Origin: Cohnella sp. OV330
GTDB lineage: Bacteria > Bacillota > Bacilli > Paenibacillales > Paenibacillaceae
Reading direction: 5' to 3'
Assembly: GCF_900112065.1 (NCBI RefSeq)
Contig: NZ_FOKE01000003.1
Span: 502,004 to 566,003 of the forward strand
DNA length: 64,000 nt
The notes below the pieces were generated by a model. It ran no database searches and was not told the DNA's origin. It was given only the letters and a program-made list of their open reading frames with translations. Position numbers and translations under genes: made by a program. Below, piece after piece: positions 16,400-25,629 of the stretch (positions are counted from its first letter, which is position 1; every line of letters starts with the position of its first letter).

Positions 16400-18160
16400 A
16401 TGAACTTTATTCGACGTTACGCGTTCCTTCCTTCCCTCAGAGGGCGGCTGATCGTGATTCTGATTATCGCCGCGGTCATTCCGAGCCTGCTGACCGGGTA
16501 CATTTCCTACCGCTGGATCTATATCGTGCAGACGCAAAAAATCGAACGGGACTGGGTAGCGAAGGCGGCGCGGGACCGGGACGAGCTGGACCGGAAGCTG
16601 GAGGAGCTCGCCAAGGTGTCGCAGCTGCTCGACGTCGAAGGCGGCATCGGGCGGGAAGTCGTGCAGTTCATCGGCAGCTCCGATTCGTTCGAGCGGTCCG
16701 TGCTGTACCGGAATATCGCCCAGTCGATGGCCAACGTCAACTTTTCGAATCCGAACGTCGGCACGATGTTTTTCTATGCCCCGGACCTTGAGGATCCGCT
16801 GCTGTTCCCCAATACGAGCGCGAAGCTGGCGTTCGATCCGCAAGCGCTGCCGGTCTTTTACACGCAGAAGCTGTTCTCTTACTTCGGGCCTTATCCTTCG
16901 CTCGATCCCGGCGACCGCAAATATCCGGTATTTTCGCTGCTGCGCAAGCTGCCGTACGGCAAAGGCCACTTCCTGTACGCCTATATCGAGACGAAGATAA
17001 CGGGGCTCGAGGATATGTTCACCCCCGGCGATTCGCCCGCCGACTATCCCAATTCGCCCGTATTCCATGTCCTGACGGATCCGAACGGGAAGGTCGTCTA
17101 CAGTACGATAAAGTCGGATGTCCCCAACAAAGCTCGCGAGGCAAATTTTGAAACCGGATACAAAACGTTTCGCGCCGAGGGCCGCCACGGCTGGACGGTC
17201 GTCCAGCTCATCCCGACCGCCTCGTACAACAGCGAGCTGAACCGGTGGCTGAGGGAGTTCGGCCTGTTCGCCTCCTTGTCGCTCCTGCTCGGCATTTTTC
17301 TCGCCTGGCTCATTTGGCGCATGGTCTATCGCCCGATCCGCATCATTAACAAAGAGATTACGCACTTCAGCTACAATCAATCGCCGACCAAGGTATCCGC
17401 CACCGGCCTCGCGGAGTTCAACCGGATTTTGACAAACTTCCAGCAGATGAGCCGGCGCATCGCGGAACTGATCACGGACGTCGAGGAGAAGGAGAAGCGC
17501 CGGGGACAGCTGGAGGTGGAGAAGCTCCTCGTGCAGATCAACCCGCATTTTCTCCACAACACGCTCAACACGATTCAATGGCTCGCCCGCATGCAGGGCC
17601 AGACCAACATTTCCAAGCTCGTCTCGGTGTTCACCCGCGTGCTGCACTACAATCTCGGCAAAAAGAACATGATGGTGACCGTCCGGGAGGAAGTCGAGGC
17701 GATCCGGGATTACATCGAACTGCAAGGTTACCGCTACGATCATGTGTTCAATGTCGGCGTACGGGCCGACCCCGCCCTGCTCGAGCTGCCGATCCCGCGA
17801 TTCATCCTGCAGCCGATCGTGGAGAACGCGCTGTATCACGGCTTCGACGCGGACGAGGGCGGAGAGATCGACGTGGTCGTTTCCGAGGAGAACGGACGCT
17901 TGCTGCTGCGCGTGCAGGATAACGGGCAGGGCATACCGGAGGAGAAGCTGGCGGAGCTGCTCGAGAGCCGCGAGCCGCTCCACAAGTCGGGCCTCGGCAT
18001 CGGACTCAGGTACGTCAGAGAAATGCTCGGCGTGTACTACGGCAGTTCGGCGGAATTGAAGATGGAGAGCAAGCCCGGCATCGGGACGACGATCTCGATT
18101 CGGCTGCCGTTCGACAAGACAGGAGGGCTCGGCATTGATTCAGGCATTGATCGTGGATGA
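16400..18160 (+). CDS. YesM-type sensor histidine kinase
   Basis: A 586-residue membrane sensor. Membrane helices lie near residues 16-38 and 290-312 and enclose an extracellular Cache-like sensing domain. A HAMP segment follows ([12 protein letters not shown]...). The His_kinase domain carries the phosphoacceptor His383 in [10 protein letters not shown], and the ATPase has [10 protein letters not shown] and GLGIGLRYV. The ATG follows GGAGG with 6 bases. It overlaps the response regulator by 26 bases and sits upstream of an ABC sugar importer, so it probably senses that sugar. Confidence 0.95.
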   Translation: MNFIRRYAFLPSLRGRLIVILIIAAVIPSLLTGYISYRWIYIVQTQKIERDWVAKAARDRDELDRKLEELAKVSQLLDVEGGIGREVVQFIGSSDSFERSVLYRNIAQSMANVNFSNPNVGTMFFYAPDLEDPLLFPNTSAKLAFDPQALPVFYTQKLFSYFGPYPSLDPGDRKYPVFSLLRKLPYGKGHFLYAYIETKITGLEDMFTPGDSPADYPNSPVFHVLTDPNGKVVYSTIKSDVPNKAREANFETGYKTFRAEGRHGWTVVQLIPTASYNSELNRWLREFGLFASLSLLLGIFLAWLIWRMVYRPIRIINKEITHFSYNQSPTKVSATGLAEFNRILTNFQQMSRRIAELITDVEEKEKRRGQLEVEKLLVQINPHFLHNTLNTIQWLARMQGQTNISKLVSVFTRVLHYNLGKKNMMVTVREEVEAIRDYIELQGYRYDHVFNVGVRADPALLELPIPRFILQPIVENALYHGFDADEGGEIDVVVSEENGRLLLRVQDNGQGIPEEKLAELLESREPLHKSGLGIGLRYVREMLGVYYGSSAELKMESKPGIGTTISIRLPFDKTGGLGIDSGIDRG

Positions 18161-19160
18161 CGAACACTTGGTGCGCAAAGGACTCCGGCTGCTTTTTCCC
18201 TGGCAAAAGTATGGCGTGGAGATCGCGGGCGAGGCTGCGAGCGGCGAAAAAGCGATGCAGTTCATGCGGGAGCATCCGGTCCAGCTGCTCATGACCGATA
18301 TCACGATGCCGGGCATGTCGGGGCTCGAGCTTATCCGCCAGGCGCAGCATCACGACGCCTCGATCAAGGCGGTCATCCTCACCTGCCACCAGGACTTCGA
18401 GTACATTCAGGCAGCGCTGCGCATGGGCGCGGTCGATTATATCGTCAAAACGCAGCTGGAGGAGATGGATCTCGACCAGGCGCTGGCACGGATCGTCAAT
18501 GCCGTGCGCGCGGAGGCGCCGGAGCCGCGTGCCGGCGGCTCGCAGGCATCGCTGGTCAAGGACGTCGCCGAGCGGGCGGGCAGCGTGCGATGGGTGATGG
18601 ACGACGACGGCTTCGAGTCGCTCCTCGAGGCGATCCGGCAGTTGAATCCGGACGCCGGACAGCTTGGGGAGATGTGGCAGTCCGCCATGGATCGCTTGCA
18701 GCTGAGCTTCCCGATGTTCGACTGGCAGGAGGTCGAGGCGGCAGCGCCGGCCGATGCCTACGGCTTCGAGCAGCGGCTGAGCAAGCTGCGTGCCGGCCTT
18801 CAGGCTTGGCTGCGCCGTTCCGGCTATTCCGAAGACATTATCCAGGCGATCGTCAAGGCCGTCGGCCGGATCGCGGAGCAGCCGGTCGCGCACGTGAAGC
18901 AGAGCGAAGTGAGCCAGTGGGTCAATTTGAGCAAAAATTACTTCAGCACGAGCTTCCGCGACATCATGCGTTTGACGTTCAGCCATTTTCTTCAGGCCGT
19001 CAGCGTCCGCGCCGCCCGGGAGCTGCTCGTCACGACCAATTATCCGGTCTATTGGATCGCGGAGCGGTGCGGCTTCGCTGACCAGCGGTATTTCAGCAAG
19101 CTGTTCAAGGAACAGACGGGATGGCTGCCGAGCGAGTACAGGCAGCGGCACGGCAAATAG
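18135..19160 (+). CDS. AraC-type response regulator (YesN-like)
   Basis: A 341-residue partner of the kinase. The receiver domain (1-120) has DDEHLV and the phosphoacceptor Asp55 in MTDITMPG. The C-terminal AraC double HTH ends [29 protein letters not shown]. It is shorter than many YesN proteins (about 500), with only a small linker. The start is TTG, eight bases after AGGAGG, inside the kinase gene. It likely activates the transporter and glycosidase genes downstream. Confidence 0.93.
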   Translation: MIQALIVDDEHLVRKGLRLLFPWQKYGVEIAGEAASGEKAMQFMREHPVQLLMTDITMPGMSGLELIRQAQHHDASIKAVILTCHQDFEYIQAALRMGAVDYIVKTQLEEMDLDQALARIVNAVRAEAPEPRAGGSQASLVKDVAERAGSVRWVMDDDGFESLLEAIRQLNPDAGQLGEMWQSAMDRLQLSFPMFDWQEVEAAAPADAYGFEQRLSKLRAGLQAWLRRSGYSEDIIQAIVKAVGRIAEQPVAHVKQSEVSQWVNLSKNYFSTSFRDIMRLTFSHFLQAVSVRAARELLVTTNYPVYWIAERCGFADQRYFSKLFKEQTGWLPSEYRQRHGK

Positions 19161-19170
19161 CGAATCGCAG

Positions 19171-19263
19171 CACCCAGCGGGAAAAGCGGAGAATGCCGGC
19201 CGTTTCTTCAGCTGGGTGTTCGTCGCATGTAGACGATTTTCCGCGAGCAGGGGGAGGAAAATC
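19171..19263. promoter_or_regulatory. Inverted repeats before the ABC importer
   Basis: CACCCAGC (19171-19178) pairs with GCTGGGTG (19211-19218), and GATTTTCC (19235-19242) pairs with GGAAAATC (19256-19263). The first may end the kinase/regulator transcript but lacks a T tract. The second lies 77 bases before the -10 box and is a candidate activator site. Confidence 0.35.
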
Positions 19264-19339
19264 GGCGGGCGCCGGGCGAATGCGGAAAATAACCCTACTC
19301 CGCTTGGAATCCCGTCGCTCACGATCCCGTCCCGCGCGT

Positions 19340-19348
19340 TGCTATAAT
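19340..19348 (+). promoter_or_regulatory. Extended -10 promoter of the ABC/glycosidase operon
   Basis: TGC-TATAAT with no good -35, like the promoter at 16338. A weak -35 with an extended -10 suits activation by the AraC-type regulator. Confidence 0.6.
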
Positions 19349-19394
19349 TCGGATGAAAGATAGATACATCGACGACAAGGGGATGAGTAGCACG

Positions 19395-21095
19395 ATGAAA
19401 CGGCAACGGGTCAGCACGATTCTGCTCTCGCTCGCGCTCGTATCGGCGCTCGCGGCTTGCAGCGGCAATAACGGAAACAAAGCGGATCATCAGGCAAGCG
19501 GCAGCGCCTCCGCAAGCGCCGGGAGCGCAGGCAGCGCAGGTAGCGCGACCGCATCCGGCGAGGAGGCCGCGCCGGCCGATCCGCTCGGCAAGTACGACCC
19601 GCCGATCGAGGTGTCCGCGGTGCGTCCGATCTCGGAGGGCACCAAGTTCGGCGAAGGGGAGTCGATCGACGACAACGTCTGGTCGCGCGCCTACGCCGAC
19701 CAGCTCGGCATCAAGATCAACTACTTGTGGACGACGCCGGCCGCGCAGTACGACCAGAAGCTCAACATCGCCATCGCGTCGAACGACCTGCCCGACATCA
19801 TGTCCGTGAACGCGGCGCAGCTGAAGCGTCTGGTCGACGACGGCCAGGTCATGGATCTGTCCGCCGTCTACGACCAATACGGCTCCGAGCTGACGAAGAA
19901 GCTGCTCGGCGAAGACGGAGGGAACGCGCTCAAATCCGGCACGTTCGACGGGAAGCTGTACGGCTTCCCGAAGATGAGCTCGGGACTCGGGCAGGCGGAC
20001 GTCCTGTGGGTGAGGACGGACTGGTTGACGAAGCTGGGCTTGTCCGAGCCGAAAACGATGGACGACGTGCAGAAAATCGCCGAAGCGTTCGTCAAGCAAG
20101 ATCCCGACGGCAACGGGAAGCCGGACACGTACGGACTCGGCGCTACGAAGGACATCTTCGGCTTCTTCGGCGCATTGGAAGGGTTCTTTAACGGCTACCA
20201 CGCCTATCCGAACATTTGGGTGAAGACGGACGACGGCAAGCTGGCGTACGGCAGCGTGCAGCCCGAGACCAAAGCCGCGCTGCAAAAGCTGCAGGAAATG
20301 TACAAGGGCGGCCTGATCGACAAGGAGTTCGGCACGAAGGACGCCACCAAGGTGAAGGATGCCGCCAACGCGGGCAAGCTCGGTCTTTTCTACGGCTACT
20401 TCTGGAACGCAGGCTGGCTGCTCGACGGCAAGAAGACGGATGCGGCCATGGACTGGAAGCCGATCTCGCTGCCTTCTGTCGACGCGGAGCCGGCGCAAGC
20501 GCAAGTGCCGTTTGCCATCAGCACGTATTACGTCGTGAAGAAGGACGCCAAGCATCCCGAAGCCGCGGTCAAGCTGCTGAACTTCGACCTGGAGAAGCTA
20601 TGGGGCAAATCGGCCGAGCCCGAAGTGTATAACGCCGACAAGAGCGGCAATGCGGTGTTCGAATACGCCCTGCTGTACGGCGAGGCGCCCCGCAAAAATC
20701 TCGACGCGTACCTGAACGTGGTGAAGGCGCTCGAGGCGAACGATCCCGCCGCGCTCAACGCGGAGGAGAAAAGCTATTACGACAAGATCGTCTCCTACCG
20801 CGGCGGCGACGTCAACTTCTGGGACAGCGAAAAAATGTACGGTCCCGAAGGCTCGCTGGCGGTCATCGAGGGCTACGCTAAAGACGGCGCGCATACCGAC
20901 GACGCGTTCTACGGCGCGCCGACGCAGGGCATGACGGACAACAACGCGACGCTTGGCAAGCTTCAGTTGGAGGCTTTTACGCGGATCATGATGGGCGGCT
21001 CCATCGACGAGTTCGACCAATTCGTCAGCCAATGGAATTCGCTCGGCGGCAAAGCCATTACGGACGAAGTCAATGCTTGGCAAGCGTCGCAATAA
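19395..21095 (+). CDS. ABC sugar-binding lipoprotein
   Basis: A 566-residue extracellular solute-binding protein of the LplA/family 1 type. The signal peptide ends in the lipobox LAAC (Cys about residue 18), followed by a Ser/Gly/Ala-rich linker that frees the binding domain from the membrane. The start is placed at the ATG at 19395, because the ATG at 19353 lies only five bases after the -10 box and would be at or before the transcription start. It delivers sugar to the two permeases that follow. Confidence 0.9.
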   Translation: MKRQRVSTILLSLALVSALAACSGNNGNKADHQASGSASASAGSAGSAGSATASGEEAAPADPLGKYDPPIEVSAVRPISEGTKFGEGESIDDNVWSRAYADQLGIKINYLWTTPAAQYDQKLNIAIASNDLPDIMSVNAAQLKRLVDDGQVMDLSAVYDQYGSELTKKLLGEDGGNALKSGTFDGKLYGFPKMSSGLGQADVLWVRTDWLTKLGLSEPKTMDDVQKIAEAFVKQDPDGNGKPDTYGLGATKDIFGFFGALEGFFNGYHAYPNIWVKTDDGKLAYGSVQPETKAALQKLQEMYKGGLIDKEFGTKDATKVKDAANAGKLGLFYGYFWNAGWLLDGKKTDAAMDWKPISLPSVDAEPAQAQVPFAISTYYVVKKDAKHPEAAVKLLNFDLEKLWGKSAEPEVYNADKSGNAVFEYALLYGEAPRKNLDAYLNVVKALEANDPAALNAEEKSYYDKIVSYRGGDVNFWDSEKMYGPEGSLAVIEGYAKDGAHTDDAFYGAPTQGMTDNNATLGKLQLEAFTRIMMGGSIDEFDQFVSQWNSLGGKAITDEVNAWQASQ

Positions 21096-21131
21096 CGAAG
21101 CGCAGTACGAATGCAGGAAGAGGCGAACACG

Positions 21132-22028
21132 ATGAAGCGCAAGCACGGCGGCGAATGGCCTTTTCACCTGATGTTGATTCCGGGCGTCGTTCTGGTGTTC
21201 ATCTATAGCTACGTGCCGATGGCAGGCATCGTCATGGCGTTCAAACGGCTGGCGCCGTCCAAGGGGATGTTCGGGTCCCCTTGGGTGGGCTGGCGCAACT
21301 TCGAGTACATGCTGCATATGCCCGAGATCTCGGGCGTCGTCTGGAACACGGTTTTTATCGCCGTCATGAAGATGGCCGCGGGCGTCGTCGTACCCGTTAC
21401 CTTCGCGCTCATGCTGAACGAGGCCCGCAGCCGGCTGTTCAAGCGGAGCGTGCAGACGATCATTTATTTCCCCCACTTTCTGTCCTGGATCATACTCAGC
21501 GGTCTCTTAATCGACATCCTCTCGCCGTCCACCGGCGTCGTGAACGAGCTGCTCCGCGCGCTCGGGCTGAAGGAGGTTTACTTCCTCGGCGATCCCGGCT
21601 GGTTCCCTTATACGATGGTGCTGTCCGATACGTGGAAGGAATTCGGCTACGGCACGATCGTCTACCTGGCCGCGTTGACCGGCATCAACCCCGCTTTGTA
21701 CGAGGCCGCGGCGCTCGACGGTGCCGGCCGGCTGCGCCAGACGCTCTACGTCACTCTGCCGGGACTGCTCCCGATGATCATCCTCATGTCCGTCTTAAGT
21801 CTCGGCAACGTCTTGAACGCGGGCTTCGAGCAGATTTTTAACCTGTACAGCCCGCAGGTCTACAAGACCGGGGACATCATCGATACGCTGGTGTTCCGGA
21901 TCGGGCTGGAGAACGCGAACTACGGCGTCGCCACCGCCGTCGGGCTGTTCAAGTCGGTCGTGTCGTTCGGCCTGATCGGCATTTCGTACGTCCTCGCTTA
22001 TCGATGGGCCAATTACCGGATTTTTTAG
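21132..22028 (+). CDS. ABC sugar permease, LplB type
   Basis: A 298-residue membrane subunit with six helices, of the CUT1 carbohydrate importer family. The cytoplasmic EAA loop reads EAAALDGAGRLRQTLYVTLPGL. The ATG at 21132 has AGAGG eight bases upstream; the earlier ATG at 21111 has no ribosome site. It pairs with the LplC-type permease 16 bases downstream. No ATPase gene is present, so a shared MsmX-like ATPase elsewhere is expected. Confidence 0.93.
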   Translation: MKRKHGGEWPFHLMLIPGVVLVFIYSYVPMAGIVMAFKRLAPSKGMFGSPWVGWRNFEYMLHMPEISGVVWNTVFIAVMKMAAGVVVPVTFALMLNEARSRLFKRSVQTIIYFPHFLSWIILSGLLIDILSPSTGVVNELLRALGLKEVYFLGDPGWFPYTMVLSDTWKEFGYGTIVYLAALTGINPALYEAAALDGAGRLRQTLYVTLPGLLPMIILMSVLSLGNVLNAGFEQIFNLYSPQVYKTGDIIDTLVFRIGLENANYGVATAVGLFKSVVSFGLIGISYVLAYRWANYRIF

Positions 22029-22044
22029 GAAAAGTGGGTCGGCT

Positions 22045-22929
22045 ATGAACAACGATGCATCCTGGGAAAGACGAACCTTTGTCGCGCTCAATTACTTCCT
22101 GATGGCCCTCGTGGCCCTCGCGTGCCTGCTGCCGATCGTGAATGTACTGGCGATCTCGCTCAGCAGCAGCGCCGCCGTCGGTTCCGGACAAGTGAAGCTG
22201 TGGCCCGTCGGCTTTAACCTGAAGTCGTACGAATTCGTGCTCGGCAAGCCGGAGTTCGGCCGTGCGTTTACCGTCTCGCTGCTGCGCGTGGCGGTCGGCG
22301 TCCCGGTGAACATGCTGCTGACGATCCTCGTCGCCTACCCGCTGTCCAAGGAACGCAAGGATTTTCGGTTTCGCGGGCCGTACGCCTGGTACTTCGTGGT
22401 GACGATCCTGTTCAGCGGCGGGCTCATCCCCTGGTATATGACGATCAAGATGACCGGCATCGTCGATACCTTCTGGGCGCTGATCCTGCCCGGCGCAGTA
22501 CCGGTGATGAACGTCATTCTTCTGCTCAACTTCTTTAAGTCGCTGCCCGACGAGATCGAGGAAGCCGGGTTGATGGACGGCGCCGGAAGGTGGCAGGCGC
22601 TGTGGCGCATCGCGGTGCCGCTGTCCGCGCCCGCGATCGCGACGCTGACGCTGTTCTGCATCGTGAATCATTGGAACTCGTGGTTTGAAGGACTCATTCT
22701 CATGAATCGCCCCGAGCACTACCCCCTTCAGAGCTATCTGCAAACCGTCATCGTGAACCGCGACATGTCGCTCCTGTCGGCCGCCGACGTCGCCAAGTGG
22801 TCCTTGATCTCCGACCGGACGTCGCGCGCGGCCCAAGTCATCGTCGCATTGCTGCCGGTGCTGCTCGTGTACCCTTTTCTGCAAAAATACTTTGCCGAAG
22901 GCATCGTCATGGGCAGCGTGAAGGGGTAG
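22045..22929 (+). CDS. ABC sugar permease, LplC type
   Basis: A 294-residue second permease of the importer with six membrane helices. The EAA loop reads EEAGLMDGAGRWQALWRIAVPLSAP. The C-terminus ends YFAEGIVMGSVKG, which is characteristic of LplC/YtcP proteins. It is followed 33 bases later by the GH97 gene, in keeping with one operon for uptake and hydrolysis. Confidence 0.93.
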   Translation: MNNDASWERRTFVALNYFLMALVALACLLPIVNVLAISLSSSAAVGSGQVKLWPVGFNLKSYEFVLGKPEFGRAFTVSLLRVAVGVPVNMLLTILVAYPLSKERKDFRFRGPYAWYFVVTILFSGGLIPWYMTIKMTGIVDTFWALILPGAVPVMNVILLLNFFKSLPDEIEEAGLMDGAGRWQALWRIAVPLSAPAIATLTLFCIVNHWNSWFEGLILMNRPEHYPLQSYLQTVIVNRDMSLLSAADVAKWSLISDRTSRAAQVIVALLPVLLVYPFLQKYFAEGIVMGSVKG

Positions 22930-22962
22930 CCTCTATCAACTATCAGAACGGAGATTACGCAC

Positions 22963-25629
22963 ATGTGGAAACTCGCATCGCCCGATCGAAAGCTTACGCT
23001 GTCCGTATTTCAAGATCAGGAAGAAGGTCTTTACTATTCGCTTGCGTCGAATGGACGCGACGTCCTCGGCCGGTCCAGATTGGGCATGGCGACGAGCCTC
23101 GGCGACCTGCGCACCGGCTTCCGATTCGCGAAGAGCGAAGAAGCCGCTATCTCGGAGCGCTATTCGCTGCCGGTCAGCAAGAAGTCGGTCTATATCAACG
23201 AAGCCAACGAGCTCGCGCTGCACTTCGAAATTGAACGCTTGGCCGTATCCGTCTGCTTCCGTCTGTTCGACGACGGCCTTGCTTTCCGCTATGCGATCGG
23301 CAGCACGGAAGGCGATAGTGCGGACGCAGGCGCAGACGGGCAGTCCATTCGCATCTACGCGGAATATACGGATTTCGCTTTTCCGAAAACCTACGACGAC
23401 CTGTGGCTGCAGGATTGGGTGAACACGTACGAGGGCACCTACAACCGCTGCGGCTGGGAAAAGGCGGGCCGGCGGGATTACGGCATGCCAGCGCTCCTGC
23501 ACAGCGCAGACGACGGCCGCTGGGCGATGATCACCGAAGCGGGCATATTGAACGCGGGCGGCAGCTATTGCTCCAGCCATCTGCAGACCGAGCCGGGCGG
23601 CCGGATGAAGCTCGCCTTCGCGCCGGAGCAGCTCGAGCCCATGAAGGGCGAGCTGCCGCTCGCGACGCCTTGGCGAATCGTCACCGTCTGCGACACGCTG
23701 GATCAGTTGGTCAACAGCACGCTGAATTACAACCTCAACCCGCCGTGCGACTGGGAAGATACGTCCTGGATCAAGCCGGCGCGCAGCATCTGGTCCTGGT
23801 GGGCGTTCGAAAACGGCGCGCAGCTGTACAGCGAGCAGAAGCGCTACGTCGACTTTGCCGCGGCCATGGGCTTTGAGGCGATCACGGTAGATGCGGGCTG
23901 GGACGACAGCTGGGTGAAGGATCTGTGCGACTACGCGAGAGAGCGGAGCGTCGACGTCTGGCTGTGGTCGGACATGCAGGCGATCGACACGCTTGAGAAG
24001 GCGCAGGAAAAGATTCCGCGCTGGGCGGCATGGGGCGTCGTCGGCCTGAAGGTCGACTTTTTCATGAACGATTCGCAGCACACGATGTGGCAGTACAACA
24101 TGATCGCGGATCTCATGACCGCGCACAAGCTGATGATCAACTTCCACGGCAGCACCAAGCCGGCCGGAGAAGGCCGGACGTATCCGAACATCATGACGGC
24201 CGAGGGGATCCTCGGGCTGGAGCATTACAAATGGAGCGGGCTGCCGCATGCCGTGCATAACTGCACCGTGCCGTTCACCCGCAACGTCGTGGGGCCGATG
24301 GATTACACGGTCACCGGCTTCTCCAACCTGAACCGCAACACGACGCAGGGGCATCAGCTGGCGCTCTCGGTCGTGTTCGATTCCGGCGTGCAGCACTTCG
24401 CCGATTCAATTTACTCTTATGAGGCGTGGAAGGGCACGGAATTCATGCGCAGGCTGCCCGCCAGATTCGACGAAGTGAAGGTGCTGACGGGCTTCCCGGG
24501 CGACCATGCGGTCCTGATGCGCAGGGCGGATCAAGAATGGTTCGTCGGCGGCATCGTGACGTCGTCGAGGAGCCTGACGCTGCCGCTGGACTTCCTGCCC
24601 GAAGGCGAGTACCAGGTGGAGATCTACAGAGACGGCAAGAACGGCGACGTGTTGAAAAAGGAAGTGCGACGGTTGTCCAACCGGGAAAGTCTGTCCGTCC
24701 AGTCGCTCGAAAACGGCGGCTTCGCGCTGTACATTAGCGACGGCAAGCGCGCGCTCAAGTCCGGCGTGCAAGGCGGGTATATGGATGCCGACGCGAAAGC
24801 TTATGCTTCGCTGGACGCCGCGCTTCGCGGCAGCGCGGACCGCGTCGCCTGCGAGAATGCCGCGGGCGGCAGCGCGGTTCGTCTGAGCCAGGCCGGCGGG
24901 CTTGTATTCGAAGGCATCGCGGCGGAGCGCGAGGGCCGGCATACGCTGCGGCTGTTCTATCTCTCGGCGGCGCCGAGCAGCCTTAGCGTCAGCGTAAACC
25001 AGGGCGAGCCGCAGCAGCTGTTCCGCCTGGAATCCTCCGGCGGCGACGAGGTCGTCCGCACGTCCGATCTCGTCGTGACGCTCCGGCAGGGCGAGAATAC
25101 GATCGTGCTGGGATGCGGCGGCGATGGCGAGCCCGCTCCGGGGATCGATCATATCCGGGTCATCGGCTGGGCGCCGTACGAGGACTCCTTCTATCCGGCC
25201 GAGGCGGGCGTGCTCGCGGGCGGCGCGGGGCTTAGCCATGTCGACGGTTCAGCCGGCTTGCGGAAGGCGGTCGGTATCGGCCGCGGCGGCTCGATTACGT
25301 TCGATTCGGTCATGGCCGATGCAGACGGCGAGCACATCCTCACCTTGGACTATTATTCCGGCGAGAACCGGGCGCTGCTCATCGCGGTGAACGACGAGCC
25401 CGCCATCCGATCCGTGCTCTTCAATACCGGCGGTTGGGGACCCGCTCGCTGGGATATATCTGGCATCAAGGAAGTGAAGATCCGGCTCAGGAAGGGAGCG
25501 AACCGCATCAAGCTGTACCACGACGAGGAGCTTGCCCCCGAGATCGGGAGAATCGGCGTACGGCTGGAAAAGCATGCCGCGGAGGGTCAGACGAAAGGTC
25601 TGGCGGAAAGTCTGGAGAGCCGCAGATGA
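22963..25629 (+). CDS. GH97 glycoside hydrolase with C-terminal CBM-like domains
   Basis: An 888-residue family 97 enzyme, alpha-galactosidase or alpha-glucosidase. The N-terminal beta domain covers about 1-260 and the catalytic barrel about 265-560, with DAGWDDSW, GLKVDFFMND (Asp365) and MTAEGILGLEHYKW (Glu414). An Asp in the KVDFF motif fits the retaining branch, which includes alpha-galactosidases. About 290 extra C-terminal residues form two repeats resembling CBM6/35 (about 600-745 and 745-880). There is no signal peptide, so it acts on imported sugar. Its stop overlaps the next ATG by 3 bases. Confidence 0.88.
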   Translation: MWKLASPDRKLTLSVFQDQEEGLYYSLASNGRDVLGRSRLGMATSLGDLRTGFRFAKSEEAAISERYSLPVSKKSVYINEANELALHFEIERLAVSVCFRLFDDGLAFRYAIGSTEGDSADAGADGQSIRIYAEYTDFAFPKTYDDLWLQDWVNTYEGTYNRCGWEKAGRRDYGMPALLHSADDGRWAMITEAGILNAGGSYCSSHLQTEPGGRMKLAFAPEQLEPMKGELPLATPWRIVTVCDTLDQLVNSTLNYNLNPPCDWEDTSWIKPARSIWSWWAFENGAQLYSEQKRYVDFAAAMGFEAITVDAGWDDSWVKDLCDYARERSVDVWLWSDMQAIDTLEKAQEKIPRWAAWGVVGLKVDFFMNDSQHTMWQYNMIADLMTAHKLMINFHGSTKPAGEGRTYPNIMTAEGILGLEHYKWSGLPHAVHNCTVPFTRNVVGPMDYTVTGFSNLNRNTTQGHQLALSVVFDSGVQHFADSIYSYEAWKGTEFMRRLPARFDEVKVLTGFPGDHAVLMRRADQEWFVGGIVTSSRSLTLPLDFLPEGEYQVEIYRDGKNGDVLKKEVRRLSNRESLSVQSLENGGFALYISDGKRALKSGVQGGYMDADAKAYASLDAALRGSADRVACENAAGGSAVRLSQAGGLVFEGIAAEREGRHTLRLFYLSAAPSSLSVSVNQGEPQQLFRLESSGGDEVVRTSDLVVTLRQGENTIVLGCGGDGEPAPGIDHIRVIGWAPYEDSFYPAEAGVLAGGAGLSHVDGSAGLRKAVGIGRGGSITFDSVMADADGEHILTLDYYSGENRALLIAVNDEPAIRSVLFNTGGWGPARWDISGIKEVKIRLRKGANRIKLYHDEELAPEIGRIGVRLEKHAAEGQTKGLAESLESRR

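Noticed and set aside
19353..19394. Upstream ATG for the sugar-binding lipoprotein
   Set aside because: It lies five bases after a TATAAT box, so it would be at or before the transcription start, and it would spoil the lipoprotein signal peptide.
18015..20555. Antisense frame of about 846 codons across the response regulator and binding-protein genes
   Set aside because: It runs opposite to three well-supported features and has Arg/Leu/His-rich composition typical of GC-rich shadow frames.
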